The notes beneath the pieces were generated by a model. That model did no database searches and was not told the DNA's origin. It was given only the letters and a program-made list of their open reading frames with translations. Shown here one piece after another: positions 1-8,273 of a stretch of 37,814 nucleotides of DNA. The position numbers and the translations under genes were made by a program. Position 1 is the first letter of the stretch, and the number at the start of each line of letters is the position of its first letter. The stretch covers positions 1 through 37,814 of the forward strand of contig CACZHC010000016.1 of NCBI GenBank assembly GCA_902780865.1, read 5' to 3'. The DNA comes from an uncultured bacterium. GTDB lineage: Bacteria > Verrucomicrobiota > Kiritimatiellia > RFP12 > UBA1067.

Positions 1-1
1 C

Positions 2-805
2 GACGTGTTCTCGTCGAAGGACCTCGCGACCTGGACGAAGCACCCGAAGGCGCTCGACGCGAAGGACGTCAAGTGGGCGCGTCGCTGCATGTGGGCGCCC
101 GATGCGCACGAGAAGGACGGCAAGTACTACCTTTTCTTCTCCGCGAACGACACGTATCCGGTCGACGATTCGCGCACGGGAACTGTCGTCCGCGCGTTTG
201 GCGACATGAAGTACGGCGGCATCGGCGTCGCAGTCGCGGACAAGCCCGAGGGGCCGTACCGCGACCTTATCGGGAAGCCCCTCATCGACCAGTTCTGGAA
301 CGGCGCGCAGCCAATCGACCAGTATGTCTTCAAGTACAAGGGCGAATGGTACATGATTTACGGCGGCTGGGGTCGCTGCAACCTCGTCAAGCTCGCGCCC
401 GACTTCAAGTCGCTTCTCCCGCTCGACGGGAAAGGCACGATGTGGCGCGACATGACGCCGACTGACTATGTCGAAGGGTCGGTCATGTTCGAGCGCAAGG
501 GCAAGTGGTATTTCATGTACTCGAGCGGAGTATGGACGCTCGACTCCTACTGCGTCAACTACAGCGTGGGCGATTCGCCGTTCGGGCCGTTCGAGTTCAA
601 GGGCAAGGTGCTCGGCTCGAAGCGTCCGCTCGCGACTGGCGCGGGGCACCACTCGGTCCTGAACATCCCCGGGACGGACGAGTGGTACATCTGCTACCAC
701 AGGCGTCCGATTCCGTCGCTTTCGCCGAACCACCGAGTCACGTGCCTCGACCGAATGTACTTCGACGAAAAGGGCGACATAAAGCCCATCGTGATGACGG
801 AATGA
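2..805 (+). CDS. Glycoside hydrolase family 43, 3' part
   Basis: The reading frame is open from base 2 to the TGA at 803-805; the 5' end lies outside the window. The protein looks like a five-bladed beta-propeller glycosidase of family GH43 (arabinofuranosidase/xylosidase type). Visible blade motifs are WAPDAHEKDGKYYLFFSA early in the fragment, PIDQYVF with the probable pKa-modulating Asp at 317-319, VEGSVMF with the probable general-acid Glu at 473-475, and a late GHHSV...WYICYHRR strand typical of the family. The catalytic base Asp of the first blade would lie upstream and cannot be seen, nor can a signal peptide. The next gene, 63 bp downstream on the same strand, is a Gfo/Idh/MocA oxidoreductase, so a role in plant or host glycan breakdown fits. 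The exact substrate cannot be told from the fragment. Confidence 0.88.
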   Translation, partial: DVFSSKDLATWTKHPKALDAKDVKWARRCMWAPDAHEKDGKYYLFFSANDTYPVDDSRTGTVVRAFGDMKYGGIGVAVADKPEGPYRDLIGKPLIDQFWNGAQPIDQYVFKYKGEWYMIYGGWGRCNLVKLAPDFKSLLPLDGKGTMWRDMTPTDYVEGSVMFERKGKWYFMYSSGVWTLDSYCVNYSVGDSPFGPFEFKGKVLGSKRPLATGAGHHSVLNIPGTDEWYICYHRRPIPSLSPNHRVTCLDRMYFDEKGDIKPIVMTE

Positions 806-808
806 TGT

Positions 809-838
809 TTGTAATGGCGGTGAAGTTTTTGATATACT
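809..838 (+). promoter_or_regulatory. Candidate promoter for the oxidoreductase gene
   Basis: TTGTAA at 809-814 and TATACT at 833-838 are separated by 18 bp, a sigma70-like arrangement. A Shine-Dalgarno AAGGAG at 855-860 follows, 8 nt before the ATG at 869. The genes at 869 and 2375 could therefore be transcribed independently of the GH43 gene. Confidence 0.5.
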
Positions 839-868
839 TTTCTTAATTACCTTTAAGGAGACTTTTTC

Positions 869-2329
869 ATGAATAGACGACAGTTCATTTCGAGCGTGGT
901 TGCAAGCGGTGCCGCGCCTATGCTTTTCAACGGTTGTGTCGGCGGTTTCTTCGCCAACAGGAAGATCAATGTCGCAGTGGTCGGCTATGGCCGCATCGCG
1001 CATACGATGGACGTCCCGGGAGTGCAGCAGTTCACCGACCGCTGCGTCGTGACCGCCGTCTGCGAGTATGACGCCGAGCGCGCGGCCTACGGCAAGAAGG
1101 TGATAGAGGAGCGGTATGCAAAGCAGGGCATAGTCCAGGAGGTGAAGACCTACGGCGACTACCACGAGATGCTCGCGGACAAGTCGATCGACGCCGTTCT
1201 CCTCTGCATCCCCGACCACCAGCACGCCATCGTCGCGACCGACTGCCTGCTCGCCGGGAAGCACATCTTCCTGCAGAAGCCGTTTGCACAGACGATTCAG
1301 GAGGGACGCATCGTCGCCAACATAGCTAAGAAGAAGGGCCTCGTCGTGCAGGTCGGCGCGTGGCAAAGGTCGCGCCCGCAGTTCCGCAAGGTCGTTAACC
1401 TCGTCCGCAACGGACGCCTTGGCAAGATCGCGCGCGTCGAAGTCGGCATTGGCTGCGACCACTCCGGCGGCGACCGCAGGCCGGAACCTGTTCCCGCGAC
1501 ATTCAACTACGACGCATGGCTCGGCCCGACCGACCCGACCGTGCCTTACAACTGGACGCGCTGCCACACCCGCGACCTCAAGCGCATCGGCGACCGTCCG
1601 GGCTGGATACAGCTCGCGCCCTACGGCTGGGGCATGATCACGAACTGGGGAGCGCACCATCTCGACATCACGGCGTGGGGCCTCGGCTGCGACCCGTCGT
1701 CGGTGCACGGCACTTGCGAGTGGATGGACCTCTCGGGCAACAAGCTCTGGAACGTCCACACGACCTACGATCTCCACTACGACTGCGGCGGCACAGATGT
1801 CCATGTCAACAACAAGTTCCAGATGGGCGTCAAGTTCATCGGCGAGAACGGCGACTGGCTCTGGTGCACGCGCGGCGCTGTTAAGGTAACGCCGAGCGAT
1901 CCCGACCCGAAGGTCGCGCCCGGCCAGCTGGGGCCGCTCGAGGCCTCGAAGCCGTCGCTTCTCGCGGATCTCCAGCCTTCCGAGATCAAGGACAACGTCC
2001 TTTCCCACGGCAACGAGCGTTTCCTCACTTCCGACGACCACTTCCTCAACTTCCTCGAGGCGGTTGCGCGCGAGGATCCGCAGTACACCGTCTGCGACGC
2101 CGAGGGCGCGCACAGGTCCACGGCGTTCTGCTCGCTGGGCCGGATGTGCATGGAAATCGGCCGCGGCAAGTCCGAGGGCAAGCTTTCGTGGGATGCCGCG
2201 AAAGAAGTCACCGGCGACGCCGAGGCGGACAAGCTGCTCGCGCCTTTCGCGCGTGGCCGCTTCGACCTCTCGCTCTCGCTCAAGGCGGCGGGGCTCGACT
2301 ACAAGAAGTTCCTCAAGCCGATGGCGTAA
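869..2329 (+). CDS. Gfo/Idh/MocA oxidoreductase, Tat-type lipoprotein
   Basis: This is a 486-aa NAD(P)-dependent oxidoreductase of the Gfo/Idh/MocA family. The N-terminus MNRRQFISSVVASGAAP is a twin-arginine signal (RRQF), followed by a lipobox-like LFNGC at residues 19-23, so export as a lipoprotein is likely. The Rossmann fold begins with VAVVGYGRIA at 35-44 (GxGxxA). The family EKP motif appears as QKP in HIFLQKPFAQ near residue 138. The C-terminal part is the usual alpha/beta substrate domain. AAGGAG precedes the ATG. Exported members of this family sit in PVC and Bacteroidota clusters where sugars are oxidised at C3 before non-hydrolytic cleavage; the DUF1080 gene 45 bp downstream supports that role here. 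Substrate and cofactor are not determinable. The family call is secure and the pathway is inferred. Confidence 0.9.
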   Translation: MNRRQFISSVVASGAAPMLFNGCVGGFFANRKINVAVVGYGRIAHTMDVPGVQQFTDRCVVTAVCEYDAERAAYGKKVIEERYAKQGIVQEVKTYGDYHEMLADKSIDAVLLCIPDHQHAIVATDCLLAGKHIFLQKPFAQTIQEGRIVANIAKKKGLVVQVGAWQRSRPQFRKVVNLVRNGRLGKIARVEVGIGCDHSGGDRRPEPVPATFNYDAWLGPTDPTVPYNWTRCHTRDLKRIGDRPGWIQLAPYGWGMITNWGAHHLDITAWGLGCDPSSVHGTCEWMDLSGNKLWNVHTTYDLHYDCGGTDVHVNNKFQMGVKFIGENGDWLWCTRGAVKVTPSDPDPKVAPGQLGPLEASKPSLLADLQPSEIKDNVLSHGNERFLTSDDHFLNFLEAVAREDPQYTVCDAEGAHRSTAFCSLGRMCMEIGRGKSEGKLSWDAAKEVTGDAEADKLLAPFARGRFDLSLSLKAAGLDYKKFLKPMA

Positions 2330-2374
2330 GTCATATTAGTTTGAAGTTTGAAGTTTAAAGTTGAAAGGAAACTT

Positions 2375-3967
2375 ATGAAGAAGATACTGCTTGCCGCTGC
2401 TGCGGTTGCCTCGCTCGGTGCCTTTGCCGCCGTTCCGTTCAAGCTCGGCGTCGCCGGGTTCACGTTCCACAAGCGTACGCTCGACGATGCGCTTTCGATC
2501 ATGCAGAAGGCCGACGTCCATTATCTCTGCGTAAAGGACTTCCACCTTCCGTTCTCCGCGACCGACGCCGACATAGCCGCGTTCAAGGAGAAGTGCGCGT
2601 CATACGGCGTGACTCCATACGGAATCGGCCCAGTCTATGTCAAGGATGCGGAGAAGCTGCGCGAGCAGTTCGAGTTCGCCAAGCGCCTTGGCGTTGGGAC
2701 AGTCGTCGGCGTTCCTTACGAGCCGACCGACGATAAGGACTCGTGGAACAAGCGCCGCGGCTCGCGCGCGCTTCTTCTCGAGATCGACAAGCTGGTGAAG
2801 GAGTTTGACATCAAGTACGCGATCCACAATCACGGACCGTCCTCGCCAGAGATGTATCCCGACGTGGAGTACGGGTGGAACCTCATCAAGGACCTCGACC
2901 CGCGCATCGGCTTTTGCATCGACGTCGGCTGGGAGTATGGTAGCGGCAAGGACCCTGCTGCGACAATCCGCAAGTATGCCGACCGTATCTTCGACGCGCA
3001 CATCAAGAACTTCCCGATTGGCGAGAAGAACGGCGGTTCGGTTCCGCTCCCGCGCGGCAAGATCGACCTCGTGCCCGTATTCCAGGCGTTCGCCGATGTC
3101 GGCTACACCGGCGTTTGCTCGCTTGAGTACGAGAAGGACTTCGACGACAATCTCCTTGCCGTCGTCGAGTGCATCGGCTACGAGCGCGGCGTATGCGACA
3201 CGATCAAGGTGAAGGCCAAGATGAAGCCGGCTCCAGAGGGCGCGAACACGCTCACCGCCGCCGAGAAGGCCGAGGGCTGGACTCTCGCCTGGGACGGCAA
3301 GACGCTCGACGGGTGGCTCGCCGTGAAGAGCGGCTGCAAGGCGCCGCCGGAGAAGGGCTGGGTCATCAAGGACGGCACTCTCACGATGCGCCCCGTCAAC
3401 GGCATCGCTCCCGACGGGCAGTGGTTCCCGCTTCCTCCCGAGGACCAGAAGCTCGGCGGCGGGGGAGACATCGTGACGGCGAAGAAGTATCGCGACTTCG
3501 CGTTCAAGTTCGACTTCCGCCTTACGGAGCGTGCGAACTCCGGCGTCAAGTACTTCTATGACGAGACGCTAAACAAGGGCACGTGCGAGGAGTACCAGGT
3601 CCTCGAGATCGGGCATCCCGATTCCGACAAGGGCAAGGACGGCAACCGCAAGTCCGCTTCGCTCTACGACATCATCCCCGCGAACGCCGATTCCATCCTT
3701 AAGGGCCCCGGCGAGTGGAACAGCGGCATGATCGTCGCGAAGGGCGCGCATGTCGAGCATTGGCTCAACGGCGTCAAGGTCCTTGAGTACGACCGCGGCA
3801 CGCCCGCGTTCAAGGCGGCGGTGAAGGCGTCGAAGTACGCCGACTGGGGCATTGATGCCGCCGGCAAGCCGCAGGACTGGGGCGAGATCCCGGAAGGGCG
3901 CATCCTCCTCCAGGACCACAGCGACTCGACCGTCTCCTTCTGCAACCTGAAGGTCAAGGAACTCTAA
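2375..3967 (+). CDS. Sugar isomerase TIM barrel fused to DUF1080 (3-keto-disaccharide hydrolase) domain
   Basis: The start chosen is the ATG at 2375 (530 aa), because it opens a clean signal peptide (MKKILLAAAAVASLGAFAA) and has AAAGGA 5 nt upstream; an in-frame TTG at 2348 lacks both. Residues about 22-280 form a xylose-isomerase-like TIM barrel of the sugar phosphate isomerase/epimerase family: IHNHGP, then FCIDVGWEYG, DAHIKNFP and CSLEYEKDF carry the His/Asp/Glu metal ligands expected. Residues about 300-528 are a DUF1080 jelly-roll: WTLAWDGKTLDGWLAVKSG, then ANSGVKYFY, EYQVLEIG and a closing ILLQDHS. Some DUF1080 proteins are 3-keto-disaccharide hydrolases. The signal peptide puts the fusion outside the cytoplasm, next to the exported oxidoreductase, so oxidation, isomerisation and cleavage of a 3-keto sugar could be consecutive steps. 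Order and substrate are inferred. Confidence 0.88.
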   Translation: MKKILLAAAAVASLGAFAAVPFKLGVAGFTFHKRTLDDALSIMQKADVHYLCVKDFHLPFSATDADIAAFKEKCASYGVTPYGIGPVYVKDAEKLREQFEFAKRLGVGTVVGVPYEPTDDKDSWNKRRGSRALLLEIDKLVKEFDIKYAIHNHGPSSPEMYPDVEYGWNLIKDLDPRIGFCIDVGWEYGSGKDPAATIRKYADRIFDAHIKNFPIGEKNGGSVPLPRGKIDLVPVFQAFADVGYTGVCSLEYEKDFDDNLLAVVECIGYERGVCDTIKVKAKMKPAPEGANTLTAAEKAEGWTLAWDGKTLDGWLAVKSGCKAPPEKGWVIKDGTLTMRPVNGIAPDGQWFPLPPEDQKLGGGGDIVTAKKYRDFAFKFDFRLTERANSGVKYFYDETLNKGTCEEYQVLEIGHPDSDKGKDGNRKSASLYDIIPANADSILKGPGEWNSGMIVAKGAHVEHWLNGVKVLEYDRGTPAFKAAVKASKYADWGIDAAGKPQDWGEIPEGRILLQDHSDSTVSFCNLKVKEL

Positions 3968-3987
3968 CGCGATCAGCGAGAAGAACC

Positions 3988-4036
3988 GCCCCGCCGCTTC
4001 ACGCTCTCGCGTCTGCGGCGGGGCTCGTTTCGTCTT
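3988..4036 (+). terminator. Likely intrinsic terminator after the sugar cluster
   Basis: GCCCCGCCGC at 3988-3997 pairs perfectly with GCGGCGGGGC at 4015-4024. The loop itself holds ACGC/GCGT at 4001-4012, extending the structure. A T-rich TCGTTTCGTCTT follows. The position, 20 bp after the stop codon at 3967, fits a terminator for the 869-3967 transcript. Confidence 0.7.
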
Positions 4037-4069
4037 AGGGCTTGCTGACTGTCCTGTGTTGTTCTGTAT

Positions 4070-4215
4070 GTTTGCCTGACATCGTGCGGCTTTGTTTCGG
4101 GCAACCGTGCTCGCACCCCTGCTAGGGCATCCGCTTCGCGGACTCGCGCTTCGCGCTCGGGGGATACCACGAGAAATGGCCGATTCGCGCGTCCTTGCGA
4201 CCGCTGCGCGACTCT
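4070..4215 (+). repeat. Dispersed intergenic repeat, partial copy C
   Basis: GTTTGCCTgaCATCGTGCGG, followed by a GCTTTGTTTCGGGCAACCG block, matches the reverse complement of 6515-6560 almost base for base. The block GGCCGATTCGCGCGTCC plus TTGCGACCGCT near 4178-4205 matches 24655-24682 with one difference (ATTAGCG there). The copy lacks the CGTATACATATACG palindrome and the second half of the full repeat, so it looks truncated or diverged. No credible coding sequence is present. Confidence 0.65.
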
Positions 4216-4332
4216 AACTGACGCTATTTGTCCCTAATTCGCCCCTGCCACTTCCTCGCGGCAAAAGCACCGCGATTTCGTCAGCGCCATGATCTCATTT
4301 TGCCGTGTTTGGTTTTGCCGCGGCAGCTTCGC

Positions 4333-4338
4333 TATAAT
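4333..4338 (+). promoter_or_regulatory. -10 box (TATAAT) in the intergenic region
   Basis: A perfect TATAAT lies in GCTATAATACGC, with a weak -35 candidate TTGGTT at 4309-4314 (18-bp spacing). Only a 28-codon ORF follows (ATG 4358, stop 4442-4444), before the next -10 box at 4622. This may drive a small transcript or read into the gene at 4659. Confidence 0.45.
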
Positions 4339-4357
4339 ACGCTAAACGCCGTTGAGA

Positions 4358-4444
4358 ATGAGGAAAGTGAAAGAAGACATCGAGAAGGGCGATAAAAAGA
4401 GCTATGCCAAAGGGGTGTCTCCCCATTTGTTCCATCTTATGTAA
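4358..4444 (+). CDS. Possible 28-aa small protein
   Basis: The ATG at 4358 is 20 nt after a TATAAT box at 4333-4338 and opens a 28-codon frame that is Lys-rich (8 Lys/Arg in the first 18 residues, for example KVKEDIEKGDKKSYAK). There is no strong Shine-Dalgarno (GTTGAG only). I do not recognise it. It may be the remnant of a longer gene or chance. Confidence 0.18.
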   Translation: MRKVKEDIEKGDKKSYAKGVSPHLFHLM

Positions 4445-4621
4445 TGTCTGTAATTATGTTGAGATAATGACGAACAGAGCGTGCGCGAAACTTCAGCTTT
4501 ATCTCTTCCGCATCCTGAGGAGAACTGTCCGCACCACGAACAGTGAATCGGATTTCCAGCGGGGACTTTGCGCGGCTGATTTCCCGCGGATTTGCCGCGC
4601 GTCGCATTACTGGAATTTGTG

Positions 4622-4627
4622 ATATAA
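4622..4627 (+). promoter_or_regulatory. -10 box before the five-TM protein gene
   Basis: TATAAT in GTGATATAATACGG; no good -35 box is visible at 16-19 bp. It would place the transcript start near 4634, just inside an in-frame GTG at 4632, which argues that translation begins at ATG 4659 or 4674. Confidence 0.55.
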
Positions 4628-4658
4628 TACGGTGCATAAGGAAATCACGCGAGAGCCC

Positions 4659-6155
4659 ATGGGGTCTGATGACATGGATGATTTGGAGAAGCCATTGCCG
4701 GTCGTGATCGTCGAGGCGATTGCCTGGATGTATGTAATGCTGGCCGTTCTGCTGTTTGCGTTCTCGATTGTGATTGCGTGTCGCGACGGAAGCGAATCGG
4801 TCTCTGGCATTCTATTTGTGATTCTGTTCGGTCTTTGCCTGATGTCGCTGCCAGTTGGCATGGCGTTTTCGCTGCGACGCGGGCGGCGCACGTGGTTTCT
4901 CGCTTCGAATACGATTGTCATGGGCCTTTGCTTGATTGGTGCAGTAATTTCGTTTGGCGATTCCATGGCGGCGTTGCCAGTGGGACTTCTGGCGTTGCTC
5001 TTAGGAATTGCGCCGATTGTCCTTCTCAATTTGCCATCATCAAGTCGGTGGTTCAACGAAATGTCTGGCGATGACGCACCCGATCATTGTGGCTGCGCTG
5101 TCATAGTTGTAGTGGGCGTGCTGTGGCTGGCCTTTGTCGGGCCGTGTTTATCAGATTTATATTTTTATAAGCGTAGGACGCTAAATGCCCTATCACACGC
5201 AATGGCAATGCGCGGACGTGAATTGGATGAATCTATGAGGTTGAACAACCTTTCGCCCGAGTCAGGTGAAGATTGGATAGACGCCTCTTCCTGCACGAAT
5301 TCGACACAGTTCGTGCAGGCGTTGTGCAAGAAGTGTAAAGACAGTGCGGTAGGGCGTTCATGCGATTTTGGGCCCTATGCGAATGACTGGTGCATTGCCG
5401 TCAATCCGCCGAACGACGATTGTTTCCCCGTCTTGTTTACTGCGAACATCGATCCGCGCGAACTTCTGTGTCCGCAGGACGAAGACCAGCCCTTGAAGCT
5501 GACTTGCCCGAAGGAGTGGGGCGGCGTCTGCTTCAAGTTCTGCGAGAAGATGGGCGTTGTCCATTACAAGAACGGCGTGTCACAAATCGTGAAGTGGCAC
5601 AGGTCCCCAAAGCAGATCTTTTGCTCCGGCATCCCCAAGCCCGGCCCCGACACCTACTTCCTGACCCCGACTGGCCGCGTCGACTTTGTTGAAAGGCAAG
5701 GGAGCGCGATGGCAATCTCTATGAATCTGAAACTGATTTCCATTGACAAGAGTGAAAGATGTGTTGTTGCTGAGTTTTTGCTTGAGAATTGCTCGCAAAG
5801 AGGGGTGTTTGTCTTTGGTTCAAAAGATGCCCTAACGACTTATTTCATGAAAGACGGGGTATGGGTGCTTTGCTCAACAGCGAATGATGTCGGAAACGAA
5901 CCGGCAGAGGAGAGAGGATTGTTTGTTGAAAAGGGAAACGTTTTGCGCGTGAGTGGGAGAATCCCGCAGGAGTGTCTGCTGGCAAAGTGGTTTCTTGTCG
6001 TGGGGATTGGTACGCGTAGTAAAGATGAGATGGAAAGCATCGTGGCATCTCCTATTTATTCACGGGACAATGAATCAGGTGATAGGTTGTCGTTCAAAAT
6101 GGAAATGAACTCAGTTTTCAAAGGACGACTCAAGGCCTTCATCGCGAATGAATAA
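4659..6155 (+). CDS. Unrecognised protein with five predicted TM segments and a Cys-containing soluble domain
   Basis: The frame is open from GTG 4632, but the -10 box at 4622-4627 makes ATG 4659 (498 aa) or ATG 4674 more likely; neither has a strong Shine-Dalgarno. Numbered from 4659, hydrophobic segments lie at about 13-41, 48-68, 80-98, 104-123 and 144-164. A soluble part of about 330 residues follows. It carries repeated Cys (SSCTNS, ALCKKCKDS, RSCDFG, DWCIAVN, LTCPKEWGG) and the phrases CFPVLFTANIDPREL and YFLTPTGRVDF. From memory these resemble the soluble part of prepilin-like proteins in Lentisphaerota/Kiritimatiellota; that is a weak inference. Base composition is clearly less GC-rich than the flanking genes, and repeat copies flank it on both sides, so it may be a later insertion. 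Confidence 0.7.
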   Translation: MGSDDMDDLEKPLPVVIVEAIAWMYVMLAVLLFAFSIVIACRDGSESVSGILFVILFGLCLMSLPVGMAFSLRRGRRTWFLASNTIVMGLCLIGAVISFGDSMAALPVGLLALLLGIAPIVLLNLPSSSRWFNEMSGDDAPDHCGCAVIVVVGVLWLAFVGPCLSDLYFYKRRTLNALSHAMAMRGRELDESMRLNNLSPESGEDWIDASSCTNSTQFVQALCKKCKDSAVGRSCDFGPYANDWCIAVNPPNDDCFPVLFTANIDPRELLCPQDEDQPLKLTCPKEWGGVCFKFCEKMGVVHYKNGVSQIVKWHRSPKQIFCSGIPKPGPDTYFLTPTGRVDFVERQGSAMAISMNLKLISIDKSERCVVAEFLLENCSQRGVFVFGSKDALTTYFMKDGVWVLCSTANDVGNEPAEERGLFVEKGNVLRVSGRIPQECLLAKWFLVVGIGTRSKDEMESIVASPIYSRDNESGDRLSFKMEMNSVFKGRLKAFIANE

Positions 6156-6244
6156 ACGACCGGATCCCGCTGAGCCGTCGTAAAATGCCTATTGGGGTGT
6201 TAGATGTCGGTTAGTAACTGTTGTGGTGGCTTGATGTGGTTTAA

Positions 6245-6565
6245 CATGTGGTGAGGAAGCGGGGAGAGTGACTGAGCGCTGAGCGGAGTGACACGCGGGA
6301 ATGCGGTTCGCGGATTGCGCCGGCAGACGCGAGTGAGGCAAGGAGCCGGTATTCCGGCGACGCGGCATCGCGACGCGGATGGCGAGCGAAAGGCGCGGGA
6401 GCATCGCCGTGTGGAACGGTAGTAGGCGAGGCGGATTGCACATGACTCGACCCCGAAGCCGTATATGTATACGGCGAGCGGGTCGAAGGACGGGCAAGGC
6501 GCCCGCCTCAAAGGGCGAGCACGGTTGCCCGAAACAAAGCCGCACGCTGGAAGGCAAACCAGCAC
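6245..6565 (-). repeat. Dispersed intergenic repeat, copy A (inverted relative to copy B)
   Basis: Read on the - strand it starts GTGCTGGTTTGCCTTCCAG at 6565, contains CGCCGTATACATATACGGC at 6458-6476, and then TCGCCGGAATACCGGCTCCT at 6360-6341, the same landmarks in the same order as 24593-24990. Between landmarks the sequence is diverged. Several overlapping ORFs of 60-140 codons exist on both strands, but none looks like a protein (Arg/Ser/Pro-rich shadows, no ribosome binding site). The rest of the 6156-6687 gap holds only the prs promoter. Confidence 0.75.
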
Positions 6566-6628
6566 GGGGCAACAGAGAACGGCAATGAACATTCAACGGG
6601 TAATGCGAAGTCAATTGGTGGGATGGGG

Positions 6629-6657
6629 TTCATTCGCCGCGCCATTTGTGGTATAAT
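6629..6657 (+). promoter_or_regulatory. Promoter of prs
   Basis: TATAAT at 6652-6657 has TTCATT at 6629-6634, 17 bp upstream. The ATG of prs is at 6688, with GAAAGGAAGGA just before it, giving a short leader of about 25 nt. Confidence 0.6.
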
Positions 6658-6687
6658 ATACAAACAATTTCTGAAAGGAAGGAAATT

Positions 6688-7647
6688 ATGAACGATGACT
6701 TCATGGTGTTTTCCGGAACGGCGAACTTGCCGCTCGCGGAGAAGGTTGCGAACTACCTCGGGCATCCGCTCGACAAGATCGACATCAAGCACTTCCCCGA
6801 CGGCGAGACGTTCTGCCAGGTGATCGACTCGGTGCGTGGCCGCGACGTGTTCGTGATCCAGTCTGGGTCCCCCGCGCCGAACGAGGCGTACATGGAGCTC
6901 TTCATAATTATGGATGCCCTGAAGCGCGGCTCGGCGGCGAGAATCACGGCGATCCTCCCGTACTACGGCTACGCGCGCCAGGACCGCAAGGACCAGCCGC
7001 GCGTTCCGATCACCGCGCGCCTCATCGCGAACCTCCTGCAGAAGGCGGGCGCTGACCGCGTCATCGCGATGGACCTCCACGCGAACCAGATCCAGGGCTT
7101 CTTCGACATTCCGCTCGACCACCTGAAGGCCGAGCCCGTGATCCTCAAGTACATCCGCGACCAGCACTGGGCGAGCCCCATCGTCGTCGCGCCCGATACG
7201 GGCGGGGCGAAGACGGCCTACGGCTACAGCCGCAAGTTGAAGTGCGGCCTCGCGATCGTCGCGAAGCAGCGCACGGGCGGCGACACGGTCGACGCGTTCT
7301 CGGTCGTCGGCGACGTGAAGGGCCACGACGTCATCATGATCGACGACATGACCGCGACCGGCGGCACGCTTTCCGCCGCGGCGAAGATGTGCCGCGACAA
7401 CGGCGCGAAGTCGGTGCACGCGTTTGTCTCTCACTTCCCGCTTACCGAGAAGGGCGTAGAGCGCCTGATGAAGGAAGTCCAGCTCGACGAGCTCGTCGTG
7501 ACAGACTCGATTCCGCTCCGCGCGGGCTTCGATCCGGCGAAGCTTCCCTTCAAGCTCACGCAGCTTTCCGTCGCGCCGCTTATCGGCGAGGCGATTCGCC
7601 GCACGCACCTAAACGAGTCGATCAACGATCTTTTCAACCACGAATGA
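6688..7647 (+). CDS. prs: Ribose-phosphate pyrophosphokinase
   Basis: This 319-aa cytoplasmic enzyme makes PRPP from ribose 5-phosphate and ATP, feeding purine, pyrimidine, NAD, His and Trp synthesis. Class I PRPP synthetase landmarks are all present: the flexible loop YARQDRKDQPRVPITARLIA (95-114), His131 in MDLHANQIQGFFD at the position of the catalytic His in E. coli, VAPDTGGAKTAYGYSRKL (167-184), and the PRPP-binding loop DDMTATGGT (219-227). Length matches the family (about 315 aa). The ATG at 6688 is preferred over the upstream in-frame ATG at 6646, which precedes the -10 box. pth begins 4 nt after the stop, so the two are probably co-transcribed. Confidence 0.97.
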   Translation: MNDDFMVFSGTANLPLAEKVANYLGHPLDKIDIKHFPDGETFCQVIDSVRGRDVFVIQSGSPAPNEAYMELFIIMDALKRGSAARITAILPYYGYARQDRKDQPRVPITARLIANLLQKAGADRVIAMDLHANQIQGFFDIPLDHLKAEPVILKYIRDQHWASPIVVAPDTGGAKTAYGYSRKLKCGLAIVAKQRTGGDTVDAFSVVGDVKGHDVIMIDDMTATGGTLSAAAKMCRDNGAKSVHAFVSHFPLTEKGVERLMKEVQLDELVVTDSIPLRAGFDPAKLPFKLTQLSVAPLIGEAIRRTHLNESINDLFNHE

Positions 7648-7651
7648 TCGA

Positions 7652-8230
7652 ATGAAGGTCGTAGTCGGACTCGGGAACCCCGGTGCGCAGTACGCGAACA
7701 CTCCGCACTCGGTAGGATTCGAAGTCGTTGACCGCATCGCCGCCGAGTGCGGTGCGGCCTGGGAGGAGAAGCGGCAGTTCAAGTGCCTCATGACGCGGGC
7801 GACCCTTGCGGGCCAGAACGTCCTTCTTGTAAAGCCCCAGACCTTCATGAACCTCTCGGGCGAATCGGTCGCGCCTGTCGTCAAGTACCACAACGCGACT
7901 GCGGCCGACCTTATCGTAATCCAGGACGACATCGACCTCGCAGTCGGCAAGCTCCGCATCCGCAAGGCGGGCTCCTGCGGCGGGCACAACGGCATTCGCA
8001 ACATAATCGAGCGACTCGGCACGACCACGTTCGCGCGGATCAAGCTCGGCGTCGGCAAGGACAAGTCGAATGTGGTCGGACATGTGCTTGGCAAGTTCGA
8101 TCCCGAGACGCGCGCAGTCATGGACCGCGTCGTAGAGGCGGCTGCAAAGGCGGCTGCTGCCGTCATTTCGGAGGGGCCAGACAAGGCGATGAATGCCTAC
8201 AACGGATTTGATGCAAAAATCCCTGTGTAG
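7652..8230 (+). CDS. pth: Peptidyl-tRNA hydrolase
   Basis: This 192-aa enzyme releases peptides from peptidyl-tRNAs dropped by stalled ribosomes. The bacterial Pth fold is recognised from VVGLGNPGAQYANTPHSVGF: Asn9 and catalytic His19 match E. coli Asn10 and His20. KPQTFMNLSG carries Asn67, VIQDDIDL carries the catalytic Asp near 92-93, and GGHNGIRNI carries Asn113. Length is normal. It follows prs by 4 nt. prs-pth neighbours are common in bacteria, although rplY often lies between them and is absent here. Confidence 0.97.
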   Translation: MKVVVGLGNPGAQYANTPHSVGFEVVDRIAAECGAAWEEKRQFKCLMTRATLAGQNVLLVKPQTFMNLSGESVAPVVKYHNATAADLIVIQDDIDLAVGKLRIRKAGSCGGHNGIRNIIERLGTTTFARIKLGVGKDKSNVVGHVLGKFDPETRAVMDRVVEAAAKAAAAVISEGPDKAMNAYNGFDAKIPV

Positions 8231-8247
8231 AACTGAGCTATTTTTGG

Positions 8248-8267
8248 TATAATTATGTCTTAAGGAG
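8248..8267 (+). promoter_or_regulatory. -10 box and Shine-Dalgarno of trpB
   Basis: TATAAT at 8248-8253 follows the pth stop by 17 nt, and AAGGAG at 8262-8267 sits 6 nt before the GTG start at 8274. The -35 would lie in the end of pth and is weak. This is the last clear promoter before 24550, so it could serve the whole downstream run of genes. Confidence 0.6.
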
Positions 8268-8273
8268 AAGTTT

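Noticed and set aside
2348..2374. Upstream TTG start for the isomerase-DUF1080 fusion
   Set aside because: It would bury the signal peptide behind nine residues, and the Shine-Dalgarno is placed for ATG 2375.
6508..7608. 366-codon - strand frame opposite prs
   Set aside because: Antisense of a highly conserved gene; no start signal and Arg-rich shadow composition.
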